In this document: positions 24,929 through 35,950 of the stretch, one piece after another
How positions within the stretch are numbered: the first letter of the stretch is position 1
How the letters are laid out: each line of letters begins with the position of its first letter
From: Anaerolineae bacterium
GTDB taxonomy: Bacteria; Chloroflexota; Anaerolineae; Anaerolineales; Villigracilaceae
DNA: 42,095 nt
Assembly (NCBI GenBank): GCA_018648605.1
Contig: JABGQU010000008.1
Span: 1 to 42,095, forward strand
Direction of reading: 5' to 3'
The notes under the pieces: model-generated
Database searches by the model: none
Seen by the model: only the letters and a program-made list of their open reading frames with translations
Told to the model about the DNA's origin: nothing
Position numbers and translations under genes: made by a program

Positions 24929-25020
24929 TGCGGCGTTTGTCTAAAATTCAGAAGCTGAATTCTGATTATGGTCAAGCGCCTGAAGATAGTTTTTCGTTGA
25001 GCTTTTGGAAAAAAGAAACT

Positions 25021-27727
<2,707 letters not shown>

Positions 27728-27743
27728 TTTTTAGAAACCACGT

Positions 27744-27811
27744 CAGTCTCTGAGCGGAGCGTAGCGGTTTATACATCGCATTCGCTCCACTCAGGAACTG
27801 GTCGTGGTTTT
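27744..27811 (+). terminator. Family A element, copy 6, forming a hairpin with T-run
   Basis: CAGTCTCTGAGCGGAGCG (27744-27761) pairs with CGCTCCACTCAGGAACTG (27783-27800). The flanks AACCACG and CGTGGTT extend the stem, and a TTTTTTG run follows at about 27808. It lacks the inner arms of the other copies. It may terminate the sulfate-activation transcript. Confidence 0.55.
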
Positions 27812-27821
27812 TTGCTTCTTT

Positions 27822-29426
27822 ATGGATAGAAAACCCGCGTACGCCCTCCTTTTAGGCTTGCTCGCTGCGACAGGAATTTGGTTGCTGAATATAAGCACGC
27901 CCTACGGGCTTGGACTGATCGACGACGCTATCTCATATATCGCCGCAGCCCGTGCCCTCCTCAGCGGACAGGGTTTCACGCGCATCTGGCTTGCCAGCGG
28001 ATTGGAGCCGATCACGCATTGGCCCCCTGGCTTTTCTGCCACGTTGGCAGCACTCAGCTTCCTTCTCAAGATCGATCCCTATCGTAGCGCTAGGTTATTG
28101 AATATGCTCGTCTTTGGTGGGAACGCTGCGCTTTTAGCGCTGCTCAGCTATAAGATGACCAAATCTCATTGGTGGGGGGGATTTCTTTCGCTTCTTTTCT
28201 TATTAAATAGCTCTATTCTTCGTCTTCATGCCCAAGCATTAAGTGAACCGCTTTATCTTTTCGTGAGCTTATTGGGGTTTTGGGCTTTTTATCGTCATTT
28301 TGAAAAAGCAAATGAAAATGTCAGTGCGAACGGAGTGAAGCAATCTCCACGTCAGGCTAAAGCCTTCCTCGCAATGATAAAAAATGCGTGGAATGAAGAG
28401 AAATACATCATCCTTGCAGGTTTGCTTACATCTCTTTCTTATCTAACACGTTATGCGGCCCTGTCCTTATTGGCGACCTTTATCGTTGCTATTTTTGTTT
28501 TGCGCCCAACATGGCGCAAAAGATTCACGTCTTTAACATTCTTTTTGCTTGGCGCGATGCCGCTCATTTTCGCGTGGATGCTTCGCAACAAGTTCATCGG
28601 TGGGAGCGTAACAAACCGTGCTATCAAGTGGCATCCCGTTACGGTGGTGAATGCCAGACGTGGCCTGAGAGAGTTCTTTTCTTTTCTTATCCCCTTGCAA
28701 GAATTACGAAGAGATTGGTTTGATAATTATTCGTTTGTGACTCTTATTCTTGTGATCATGGTCTTGAGTTTGCTTTTCTGGCTTCTTTGGCGTGTTTTAA
28801 AATATTTCCTAAAGCCAAAGGAAAATATGCAACCCGAGGTTATTTCTTTCACCACCGCTCTCTATATCTTCGGTTATATGGGGTCGTTGCTGGTCTCACT
28901 CTCATTCTTTGATGCTGCCACGCCGCTAAATGACCGTATCCTTTCACCGGTTTATATTGCGGTATTGATGCTGTTGGTTTATTTTCTTCACAAGCTCTTT
29001 TGGCAAGGTAAAATTGCAGGCAGAATATTGTCGATAAGTGCAACAATTTTCTTTTTTGCGATTTTTGGACTGGCACAGATCAACACGGTTAAAAATTTAC
29101 AGGAAACCACGCCAGGATTTGCGTCCTGGCGTTGGCGAGATTCGACGGTGATGGCAGCTATCCGCGAATTACCGGATGATGTTATGGTATATACCAACCA
29201 ACAGCCTGCCGTTTATTTCTGGACGGGTCGCCCTGCTATGATCTTGGCTACAAATGAAGCACATATATTGCAAGTCAAAGAGAGCATTTTAGCGGGCGAA
29301 GCTGTCTTAGCATATTTCCCCCAGGAGAATACTTCTCTTTCCCGGGAAGAAGAAAGACTTTGGCAAGATGGATTACCCGCTATAGAAAAATCGGGTCTGG
29401 GTAATTTATATGGCAAAATGCCTTAA
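27822..29426 (+). CDS. GT-C-type membrane glycosyltransferase with an in-frame family D repeat
   Basis: The 534-residue protein has about eleven to twelve hydrophobic segments. After the first helix comes LIDDAISYIAAARALLSGQGF (in two parts: LIDDAISYI, AARALLSGQGF), the acidic first loop of GT-C/ArnT-PMT-like enzymes that use polyprenyl-phosphate sugars on the outer membrane face. Asp34 and Asp35 are candidate catalytic residues. Residues about 166-186 (ENVSANGVKQSPRQAKAFLA) are encoded by a family D repeat in a cytoplasmic loop between helices. The repeat keeps the frame, so the enzyme is probably functional. ATG 27822 is chosen; an upstream in-frame GTG at 27804 lies in the hairpin flank. 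Confidence 0.78.
   Translation: MDRKPAYALLLGLLAATGIWLLNISTPYGLGLIDDAISYIAAARALLSGQGFTRIWLASGLEPITHWPPGFSATLAALSFLLKIDPYRSARLLNMLVFGGNAALLALLSYKMTKSHWWGGFLSLLFLLNSSILRLHAQALSEPLYLFVSLLGFWAFYRHFEKANENVSANGVKQSPRQAKAFLAMIKNAWNEEKYIILAGLLTSLSYLTRYAALSLLATFIVAIFVLRPTWRKRFTSLTFFLLGAMPLIFAWMLRNKFIGGSVTNRAIKWHPVTVVNARRGLREFFSFLIPLQELRRDWFDNYSFVTLILVIMVLSLLFWLLWRVLKYFLKPKENMQPEVISFTTALYIFGYMGSLLVSLSFFDAATPLNDRILSPVYIAVLMLLVYFLHKLFWQGKIAGRILSISATIFFFAIFGLAQINTVKNLQETTPGFASWRWRDSTVMAAIRELPDDVMVYTNQQPAVYFWTGRPAMILATNEAHILQVKESILAGEAVLAYFPQENTSLSREEERLWQDGLPAIEKSGLGNLYGKMP
28319..28379. repeat. Family D repeat inside the GT-C coding sequence
   Basis: GTCAGTGCGAACGGAGTGAA, GCAATCTCC and CTTCCTCGCAATGATA match the left and right parts of the intergenic family D elements (for example 31595-31672). 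The middle is shortened. It codes for extra residues in a loop between membrane helices. Confidence 0.75.
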
Positions 29427-29436
29427 AGGATTGAAA

Positions 29437-30264
29437 ATGACCATTCAAGAAAAATTTGATCTAAAAGGTAAAACCGCTATCGTAACTGGCGGCTCCGGCT
29501 TACTCGGCGCAGAGTTTTGCCGCACACTTGCTGAGGGCGGCGCAAATGTCGTCGTGGCGGATATCGCTTCAGATGCCGCACAGAAAACTGCTCAGGGACT
29601 GGCAGATGCCAGTTTTTCAGCATCAAGTTTCGGGCTGGATGTGACCCGCAAAGAATCCGCCGAAGAGATGGTGTCTGAGACGCTGAAAAAGTTCGGGAGC
29701 CTCGACATCCTCGTTAATTCCGCCGCACTTGATCCCAAATTTGATGCCACTGCTTCTGAAAAAGGCATCGCTCCGGGCGCATTTGAAGATTATCCGCTTG
29801 AAGATTTTAGAGCCGCAGTGGATGTGAACCTGACGGGGATGTTCATCGTGACGCAGGCGTGCGTGAAGCCGATGGTGGCGCAGGGGAAGGGCAGCGTTAT
29901 CAATATTTGCTCGACCTATGGCTTGAACGGACCCGACCAGCGCCTTTACCTGAACGACGATGGCAGCCGCGTGGCGTTCAAACCTGTTTATTACACGACG
30001 ACAAAGGCTGGCGTGGTGGGCTTTACGAAATATCTGGCAGCGTACTATGCCAGCACGGATATCCGCGTGAATGCGCTCACCCCCGGCGGCGTTTTCAATA
30101 ATCACAACGATACTTTTAACCGCAAATACTCCGAAAAAACCATCATGGGGCGCATGGCGAATAAAGATGAAATGAATGGCGCGCTGCTCTTCTTGGCATC
30201 GGAAGCCTCTTCGTATATGACGGGAAATAATGTTGTTGTCGATGGTGGTTGGACGGCGTGGTAA
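29437..30264 (+). CDS. Short-chain dehydrogenase/reductase (PtmA-like)
   Basis: The 275-residue protein is a classical SDR: TGGSGLLG near the N-terminus, DILVNSAA, VINICSTYG with the catalytic Ser region, and YYTTTKAG (YxxxK). It ends in MTGNNVVVDGGW. In legionaminate and sialate-type loci, SDRs of this build (PtmA) lie beside CMP-sugar synthetases and are thought to alter the nonulosonate or its precursor. Here the CMP-sugar synthetase follows after a family H repeat. ATG 29437 with AAAGGA 7 nt upstream is preferred; an ATG at 29410 overlaps the previous gene. The substrate is inferred only from context. Confidence 0.82.
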   Translation: MTIQEKFDLKGKTAIVTGGSGLLGAEFCRTLAEGGANVVVADIASDAAQKTAQGLADASFSASSFGLDVTRKESAEEMVSETLKKFGSLDILVNSAALDPKFDATASEKGIAPGAFEDYPLEDFRAAVDVNLTGMFIVTQACVKPMVAQGKGSVINICSTYGLNGPDQRLYLNDDGSRVAFKPVYYTTTKAGVVGFTKYLAAYYASTDIRVNALTPGGVFNNHNDTFNRKYSEKTIMGRMANKDEMNGALLFLASEASSYMTGNNVVVDGGWTAW

Positions 30265-30265
30265 G

Positions 30266-30372
30266 GCAGTATTCAGTGAGCAGTGGTCGGTAATCAGTAA
30301 AAAACTGAACACTGACAACTGAATGCCGAATACCGAATACTGAATACTGAAAACTGGATACTGAATACTGAT
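30266..30372. repeat. Family H inverted repeat containing the start codon of the next gene
   Basis: CAGTATTCAGTGAGCAGTGG and GGTAATCAGT form the left half; CCGAATACTGAATACTG forms the right half, with further ACTGA/TCAGT units between. The last bases, CTGATG, include the ATG at 30371. Two arms of the same family are inside the gene at 19694. Confidence 0.8.
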
Positions 30373-31588
30373 GACCGAAATCCTAGCAATTATCCCCGCT
30401 CGCGGCGGCTCGAAAGGCATTCCGCGCAAGAATATCCGCAACTTTGCGGGCTACCCGCTGATCGCCTACAGCATTGCTGCCGGGCTGAAATCGGAGCTTG
30501 TCACGCGCGTGATCGTCAGTACCGACGACGACGAGATCGCCGAAGTTTCCCGCGAATATGGCGCAGAAACACCCTTTATGCGCCCATCCGTTTTCGCCGA
30601 AGATAACACCACCGACCTGCCTGTTTTCGTCCACGCCCTTGAGTGGCTCGCCGAAAACGAAGATTATCACCCTGACGTTGTTGTGCAATTACGCCCTACA
30701 TCGCCCATCCGCCCCATTGATTGCGTGGATGATGCCATTCGCATCCTGCTCGATAATCCCGAAGCCGATTCGGTGCGCGGTGTTGTTCCCGCTGGGCAAA
30801 ATCCGCATAAGATGTGGCGCCTGCCCGATGGCGAGAACGCCGCCATGCGCAACCTGCTCGATGTCGATGGCATCGCCGAGCCGTACAACGCGCCCCGCCA
30901 AAGCCTGCCGCCCATCTACTGGCAGACGGGGCATATTGATGCCATTCGTCCGCGTGCCATTTTGGAGCAAAAATCCATGACGGGATCGAATATCTTCCCG
31001 CTCATCATTGATCCCAATTACACGGTGGATATTGATAATCTCTCGGATTGGGCGAAGTATGAATATCTGGTCAAGTTTGGTAATATGCAATTTATCTCAC
31101 CCGGACCCGACCGCCGCCCGATGCCTGAACCCGTTAAGGCACTTTTTCTCGATTTCGACGGCGTGATGACCGATAACCGCGTCTGGACAGATCAGGAGGG
31201 ACGAGAAACAGTCGCCGCCAGCCGTGGCGATGGGTTTGGTATTCAGATGCTCGTTAAGGCGGGGGTTCCTGTCATCGTCATCTCGAAGGAGAGAAATCCT
31301 GTCGTGGCGGCACGCTGTAAGAAGCTGGGCATCCCTTACCGGCAAGGTATTGACGACAAAACAGATGTTCTTAAACGGGAACAAGCCAAATTGGGGGTCG
31401 ATCCGGCGGAGACAATCTTCGTCGGCAACGATCTGAACGATCTGCCCGCCTTCCCGTTCGTCGGGTGGGGCGTCGCCGTCGCAGATGCGCATCCTGAAGT
31501 CCTGCAAAAAGCGGATTTCGTGCTAAGTAAAAATGGCGGACACGGTGCTGTCCGTGAAATTTGTGATTTGATATTATCCATACTATAA
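30371..31588 (+). CDS. Fused CMP-nonulosonate synthetase and HAD phosphatase (CMAS-like architecture)
   Basis: The 405-residue protein joins two domains. Residues 1-235 are an acylneuraminate cytidylyltransferase with IIPARGGSKGIPRKN (7-21) and QLRPTSPIRP (106-115). Residues 255-405 are a KdsC-like HAD phosphatase with LDFDGVMTDN (D261, D263), the conserved SKERN Ser and Lys, and FVGNDLND. This domain order is that of animal CMAS. In bacteria of similar build the phosphatase is thought to act on a 9-phosphate such as KDN-9-phosphate. With the NANS-like synthase downstream, it gives a phosphorylated-intermediate route (inference). The ATG lies in a family H repeat and has no Shine-Dalgarno. 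Confidence 0.88.
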   Translation: MTEILAIIPARGGSKGIPRKNIRNFAGYPLIAYSIAAGLKSELVTRVIVSTDDDEIAEVSREYGAETPFMRPSVFAEDNTTDLPVFVHALEWLAENEDYHPDVVVQLRPTSPIRPIDCVDDAIRILLDNPEADSVRGVVPAGQNPHKMWRLPDGENAAMRNLLDVDGIAEPYNAPRQSLPPIYWQTGHIDAIRPRAILEQKSMTGSNIFPLIIDPNYTVDIDNLSDWAKYEYLVKFGNMQFISPGPDRRPMPEPVKALFLDFDGVMTDNRVWTDQEGRETVAASRGDGFGIQMLVKAGVPVIVISKERNPVVAARCKKLGIPYRQGIDDKTDVLKREQAKLGVDPAETIFVGNDLNDLPAFPFVGWGVAVADAHPEVLQKADFVLSKNGGHGAVREICDLILSIL

Positions 31589-31594
31589 ATTTAC

Positions 31595-31672
31595 GTCACT
31601 GCGAGCGAAGCGAAGCAGTCTCCCTCACAGCGTTGGAGATTGTTTCGGCGGTAAAGCTGCCTCGCAATGACA
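31595..31672. repeat. Family D inverted repeat, copy 4
   Basis: GTCACTGCGAG and CTCGCAATGAC form the ends; GCAGTCTCC and GGAGATTGTTTC form imperfect inner arms. It lies 20 bp before the next start and supplies the false N-terminal extension of that frame. Confidence 0.8.
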
Positions 31673-31692
31673 CCCTAAAAGAGGTTAAAAAA

Positions 31693-32568
31693 ATGACTCG
31701 TGAAATGAAAATTGGTAATAAATTGGTCGGTGACGGTCATCCGGCTTATATCATCGGCGAGATCGGCATCAACCACAACGGTGATGTTGATCTCGCAAAG
31801 AAAATGATCGATGCAGCAGTTGCTGCAGGGATCGATGCGGTCAAATTTCAGAAACGCACCCCGGAAGTCTGCACCCCGCTTGACCAGCAATCGAAAATGC
31901 GCCAGACCCCCTGGGGCTATATTTCGTATCTCGATTATCGCTATAAAGTCGAATTCGGTCTGGACGAATACACCGAGATCGATCGTTACTGCAAAGAAAA
32001 AGGCATCGACTGGTTCGTCTCGGTCTGGGATGAAGGTTCAGTAGATTTCATGGAAGAGTTTGGCAATCCCGCTTATAAATTACCATCCGCTTCGCTCACC
32101 GACCACGGCTTGCTGAGGCATGTCCGAGCAACGGGGCGCCCGATCATCATCTCCACTGGCATGTCCACGATGGATGAGATCCGCAAAGGCGTGGAAGTGG
32201 TTGGCGAAGAGAACCTCGGTATGATGCACTCGACTAGCTCCTACCCCTGCCCACCTGAAGAGCTAAATTTGAAGATGATCGAAACACTGAAAGCAGAATT
32301 TCCGAATATCCCCATCGGCTACTCCGGGCATGAAGTTGGCTTGGTTCCTTCGGCTGTTGCGGTTGCTTTGGGTGCTTGCATGGTAGAGCGGCATATCACC
32401 ACGGATCGTGCTATGTGGGGCAGTGACCAATCTGCATCGGTTGAGCCGGGCGGATTGCGCAAACTCGTGAAATATATCCGCGTTACCGAGCAGGGACTTG
32501 GCGACGGTGTAAAACAGGTTTACGAAAGCGAAATGGGGTCGCGCGAAAAACTACGCCGCGTGAAATAA
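31693..32568 (+). CDS. Nonulosonate synthase, NANS-like, without SAF domain
   Basis: The 291-residue protein has IIGEIGINHNGDVDLAKKMI, AVKFQKRTPE, IISTGMSTMDEI, STSSYPCPPEELNLKMI and IGYSGHEVGLVPSAVAVALG, then CMVERHITTDRAMWGSDQSA. These blocks match animal NANS and bacterial Neu5Ac/KDN-9-phosphate synthase types more than the synthase at 12416. The C-terminal SAF domain present in NANS and NeuB is absent. The enzyme would condense phosphoenolpyruvate with a hexose (or hexose-6-phosphate). Its neighbour is the fused CMP synthetase-phosphatase. ATG 31693 follows GAGG at 31681-31684; a longer frame from 31633 is family D repeat. Confidence 0.87.
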   Translation: MTREMKIGNKLVGDGHPAYIIGEIGINHNGDVDLAKKMIDAAVAAGIDAVKFQKRTPEVCTPLDQQSKMRQTPWGYISYLDYRYKVEFGLDEYTEIDRYCKEKGIDWFVSVWDEGSVDFMEEFGNPAYKLPSASLTDHGLLRHVRATGRPIIISTGMSTMDEIRKGVEVVGEENLGMMHSTSSYPCPPEELNLKMIETLKAEFPNIPIGYSGHEVGLVPSAVAVALGACMVERHITTDRAMWGSDQSASVEPGGLRKLVKYIRVTEQGLGDGVKQVYESEMGSREKLRRVK

Positions 32569-32579
32569 ATTGATTCTTT

Positions 32580-32606
32580 GTAGGGGCGGGGTAACCCCGC
32601 CCCTAC
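32580..32606. repeat. Family C palindrome, copy 3
   Basis: GTAGGGGCGGGGT and ACCCCGCCCCTAC form a perfect stem with a single base at the centre or a two-base AA turn. It touches an in-frame ATG at 32607, nine bases before the preferred start of the next gene. Confidence 0.85.
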
Positions 32607-32615
32607 ATGATATTT

Positions 32616-33470
32616 ATGGAAATAAAAGACACCCTCCGTCAAAAACTTCGCGAGCCGGGCAAATATGCTCAGGCAATTTTGCGTTGGCGACGTTTCTCTT
32701 TTGGTGATGCGCCACTCATTTTTGGCAATGCCAAAGCCAAAAGCGGATCGCATTTGCTCTTGCAGGTACTCAACGGATTTACAAAGATAATTCCTTACGC
32801 CTATACGGTTGCTGATCCCGTCCGCACGATAGAAAAAAGTGGCAGGCGCAGAACTACGGATGAGATCGTTGCCGACCTGCGCAACCAGCCCCGCCATGCC
32901 ATCGGATGGGGTTACGTTGATGCCACAGCAGAGAATGCCGCAGTACTCTGCCACCCAGAGCGGGTCAACTACTTCATCTATCGTGATCCACGCGATGTAC
33001 TCGTCTCGCAGGTTTTCTTTGCAACCGATATGCACAAAGAGCATGGAATGCATGCGTATTACAATTCCTTGCCCGATTTTCATTCTCGTCTAAAAGTTGC
33101 TATTACCGGCATCGATCAAGGCGATCTGCAAATGGGCGGCGTCAATAAGCGCTATGCAGATGTCTTTGCCTGGTTGGATCAACCCCATGTGATGTGCATC
33201 CGCTTTGAAGATTTGATTAATAATCGCGATGAAACCCTCCTCGCTATGCTCGATGAAGTCGAGAAAACGGGATATAAAATCCCCACGCCAAGAGATAAGG
33301 CGCTGGAGATACTCATCGAAGCGATCAATCCAAAGAAGAGCCACACCTTCCGTTCAGGGAAGACGGGTGGTTGGGTGAGTCATTTTAGCGAAGAGAATAA
33401 AGCTTTATTCAAGGAAATCAGCGGGGATTTGTTGGAAAAACTCGGTTATGAAGAGAATGGTAATTGGTAG
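32616..33470 (+). CDS. Sulfotransferase (PAPS-dependent, Sulfotransfer_1-like)
   Basis: The 284-residue protein has NAKAKSGSHLLLQVL (about 38-52) as the 5'-phosphosulfate loop and FIYRDPRDVLVSQVFF (R123, S131) for the 3'-phosphate. It ends with TFRSGKTGGWVSHFSEENK, a version of the RKGxxGxWK motif of cytosolic sulfotransferases. The end (LGYEENGNW) is shared with the gene at 36075, so the two are paralogues. The acceptor is unknown; the locus glycan is likely. ATG 32607 is also in frame but lies at the edge of a family C repeat. The TAG stop is formed by the start of another family C unit. Confidence 0.9.
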   Translation: MEIKDTLRQKLREPGKYAQAILRWRRFSFGDAPLIFGNAKAKSGSHLLLQVLNGFTKIIPYAYTVADPVRTIEKSGRRRTTDEIVADLRNQPRHAIGWGYVDATAENAAVLCHPERVNYFIYRDPRDVLVSQVFFATDMHKEHGMHAYYNSLPDFHSRLKVAITGIDQGDLQMGGVNKRYADVFAWLDQPHVMCIRFEDLINNRDETLLAMLDEVEKTGYKIPTPRDKALEILIEAINPKKSHTFRSGKTGGWVSHFSEENKALFKEISGDLLEKLGYEENGNW

Positions 33471-33495
33471 GGGCGAGGTCATCTCGCCCTTTTTT
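33471..33495 (+). terminator. Intrinsic terminator formed by a family C unit
   Basis: GGGCGAG (33471-33477) pairs with CTCGCCC (33483-33489) around a 5-nt loop, followed by six T (33490-33495). The bases GTAGGGGCGAGGT overlap the preceding stop codon, as expected for family C, but the right arm is cut short and ends in the T-run. Confidence 0.8.
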
Positions 33496-33535
33496 GTTAA
33501 AAAAAGATTCGGGGGATAGAGTAAAATTCCATCCT

Positions 33536-35143
33536 ATGAAAAACTTCCTTTCTGAGTTTTACACACAAAACATCCAACGCCGCCTTACCCGTCATCTTAA
33601 TAATTTCCAAATTTGGAAGATGGCGCGTCGTGTTGCCGCCCAAGTCCCGTCTGCCGATGGTGCGCCCGTCATCTTTTTCAAAGCATCCTCCGGCATCGAC
33701 GATCTCTCGTGGAACAGCGCCTTTCACCTGCTCACCTCGTGGGCTTTTCGCCTGCAGGGCATCCCCGTCCAGTTTTTTGCCTGCAATTCCGGCATGACGC
33801 ACTGCGTGCTTGGCACCAATCGCGATTACGTTGTCCAAAAGCCACCTTGCGCCTCCTGCATCTATCAATCGAAAACACTCTACACAGGCGCGGATGCGCA
33901 CTGGTTCTCTTTTCAGATAGATGAAGAACTGGACGCTCGCCTGCGAGACTTGCCTCTGTCCGAATTAATGGATTTTATATTCAACGGGATACCCCTAGGG
34001 CAGCTCTCTTTGCCTGGGCTGCGCTGGATTTTACGGCGGCATCATCTCAATGATGACAAGCCAACTCGCTACCTGCTCAGCCAATACATCCGCTCGGCGT
34101 GGAATGTGGCTAGAGAGTTTGAGATGCTTATTAAACGGACTCAGCCTCGAGCCGTGGTTGTTTTTAACGGACAGATGTATCCCGAAGCTACCGCGCTATA
34201 TATCGCTCGCAAGCACGGGATAAAAGCGATCACGCACGAAGTCGGTTTACGTCCAGCAACTGTCTTCTTCACCGAAGGTGAAGCGACCGCCTATCCGCTC
34301 CACATCCCCGATGAATTTGAATTGAACGATGCCCAAAATGCCCGCCTGGACGAATATCTCTCGAAACGTTTTCAGGGCGATTTCACAATGGCGGGGATGA
34401 AATTTTGGTCAGACATGAAAGGCTTGGATGAAGAATTTCTCGTAAAAGCGGCAGAATTCAAGCAGATTATCCCCATTTTTACCAACGTCATCTTCGACAC
34501 CAGCCAGCCGCACGCCAACACCGTTTTTGAAGATATGTTCACTTGGTTGGATGCGGCCTTGGAAGTCATCAAGAAAAATCGAGAAACCCTTTTCGTCATC
34601 CGCGCGCATCCTGACGAGATGCGCCTGCGCAAAGCCAGCCTTGAGACGGTTGCAAATTGGGTCGCCGACCGCTGCGCTGACGAAGAGCCAAATGTGATCT
34701 TCGTCCCGCCGCATGAGACTTTGAGTTCTTATGAACTGATCCAACGCGCAAAATTCACGATGATCTACAACTCGACCATCGGCATGGAAGCCTCTATTAT
34801 GGGCGAGCCGGTACTTTGCGCGGGTAAGGCGCGTTTCACGCAATACCCGACCGTTTTCTTCCCCCAGAGCGTGGATGCGTATAAAGAAAAATTGGCAGAG
34901 ATGTTGAATGCCGAAAGCATCGAAGTCCCCGCCGAATTCAAACGCAACGCCCGCCGATTTTTGTATTACCAACTTTATTTCTCATCACTACCCTTTGGCG
35001 AATACCTAAAAACTGGGGTGCGCACATCTCATGCATTGATGCAGGATTTCGATTTAGCACGTTTGTCGCCTGAGAACTCTCCTGCGATCAAGGTGATTTT
35101 GGATGGGGTACTGAGCGATGGGGATTTCTTGTTGAGAGAATAA
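33536..35143 (+). CDS. Capsule polysaccharide synthesis-like protein (KpsS-type GT-B fold), second copy
   Basis: The 535-residue protein has APVIFFKASSGIDD early on. Its C-terminal half has LFVIRAHPDEMRLRK, VPPHETLSSYELIQRAKF and MIYNSTIGMEASIMGEPVL, the same pattern as the protein at 4858 (RVHPGEG and TTVGMEMAMIGLPV). CASC and MTHCV in the first third suggest conserved cysteines (NSGMTHC, PPCASC). It probably transfers a sugar or anchors the chain, as in capsule-synthesis proteins; this is not proven. ATG 33536 is chosen because the longer frame from 33464 runs through the terminator. The stop overlaps the next start (TAATG). Confidence 0.7.
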   Translation: MKNFLSEFYTQNIQRRLTRHLNNFQIWKMARRVAAQVPSADGAPVIFFKASSGIDDLSWNSAFHLLTSWAFRLQGIPVQFFACNSGMTHCVLGTNRDYVVQKPPCASCIYQSKTLYTGADAHWFSFQIDEELDARLRDLPLSELMDFIFNGIPLGQLSLPGLRWILRRHHLNDDKPTRYLLSQYIRSAWNVAREFEMLIKRTQPRAVVVFNGQMYPEATALYIARKHGIKAITHEVGLRPATVFFTEGEATAYPLHIPDEFELNDAQNARLDEYLSKRFQGDFTMAGMKFWSDMKGLDEEFLVKAAEFKQIIPIFTNVIFDTSQPHANTVFEDMFTWLDAALEVIKKNRETLFVIRAHPDEMRLRKASLETVANWVADRCADEEPNVIFVPPHETLSSYELIQRAKFTMIYNSTIGMEASIMGEPVLCAGKARFTQYPTVFFPQSVDAYKEKLAEMLNAESIEVPAEFKRNARRFLYYQLYFSSLPFGEYLKTGVRTSHALMQDFDLARLSPENSPAIKVILDGVLSDGDFLLRE

Positions 35144-35715
35144 TGCTAAAACGATTTGGGCTAACACTTTTGTTGACGATCATCGGGGGGATTCTTGGTA
35201 TTTCGTTGGCAATTGCCTTCGTTTGGGGTTGGCTCGATGCCGGTTGGCAGCAGATCGAAGCCTCACCAGAACCGATTGCCAGGCTGATCTCCATTGAACG
35301 AGATCAAGTTTGGGTAGAGAGCGAATCGGGTATTTTATACAAATATACTGATGCCGAAAATTGCCAGTCCGATTGTTGGACGGTTGTGAATAGTATCCCC
35401 GATCCTGTTTGGTACGATAATCCAGACCCTATAGAAACCAAGGATACAACCTGTTCGCCCGCTTTGCTCCTGTTCAACGTTGAAGAACGAATAGAGCAAT
35501 GCCATATTGAAATGTGGGTAAGCAGAAATTATGTTTTTGCGCTTCGCGAGAACGGGAATCTTTATTTTTGGCAAAGCGATATTTATGGAGAGTGGCTTGT
35601 TATAGAGTTGTTTTTCGGTCTTTGCACAGGGGCAATTTGTCTCTCGGTGCCTGCCTTCCTTTTCATTCTTTTGCCAGGAATATTGAAGTGGTTTTCCAAA
35701 AGACAGAAAAGATAG
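35143..35715 (+). CDS. Membrane protein with extracytoplasmic cysteine-containing loop, function unknown
   Basis: The 190-residue protein has hydrophobic helices at about residues 7-31 and 155-183 and an intervening loop of about 120 residues on one face of the membrane. The loop contains four cysteines (NCQSDC, TTCSPA, EQCHIE) that could form disulfides and a WVESESGILYKY segment like a beta-propeller blade. It starts in the stop of the KpsS-like gene (TAATG), so it is translationally coupled to it. I do not recognise a family. It ends 5 bp before the convergent gene at 35720-35950. Confidence 0.7.
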   Translation: MLKRFGLTLLLTIIGGILGISLAIAFVWGWLDAGWQQIEASPEPIARLISIERDQVWVESESGILYKYTDAENCQSDCWTVVNSIPDPVWYDNPDPIETKDTTCSPALLLFNVEERIEQCHIEMWVSRNYVFALRENGNLYFWQSDIYGEWLVIELFFGLCTGAICLSVPAFLFILLPGILKWFSKRQKR

Positions 35716-35719
35716 CGGT

Positions 35720-35950
35720 CTATTCCTTTAGGGCTGCAAGACCTTTATTTGTTATTTTATAACCGCCTCGCATAAGGCCTGCTCTTTTTATAAGCTTAAG
35801 TTTGAGCAAAGGCATTGCGATCTGGTTTGTAAAAGTCGGAGCCATAGGTGTAAGGGGTTGGCCGAATCCCTTCACGATATGCACATAGGTTTTTGTGCGT
35901 CCGTCAGCCAGAATTTGCAAAAATTGAAGTTCTTCTCTTGATAGTTTCAT
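35720..35950 (-). CDS. Small winged-helix-like protein, only minus-strand gene of the window
   Basis: The 76-residue protein reads LSREELQFLQILADG, then a middle with several small residues, and ends MRGGYKITNKGLAALKE. The last part fits the wing and final strand of MarR/PadR-like winged helices, whose K-I-T-x-K-G-x-x-A motif it shares. It may be a small regulator, but no DNA-binding proof is visible. A clear ribosome site, GAGGTGA, lies 3 nt before the ATG on the minus strand. It is convergent with 35143-35715 and divergent from the sulfotransferase at 36075, so it might control the latter (inference). Confidence 0.65.
   Translation of the reverse strand: MKLSREELQFLQILADGRTKTYVHIVKGFGQPLTPMAPTFTNQIAMPLLKLKLIKRAGLMRGGYKITNKGLAALKE

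Noticed and set aside
29623-30441. Minus-strand open frame of 272 codons
   Set aside because: It is opposite the SDR gene and runs through the family H repeat, which gives the repetitive SIQYPVFSIQYS-type stretch.
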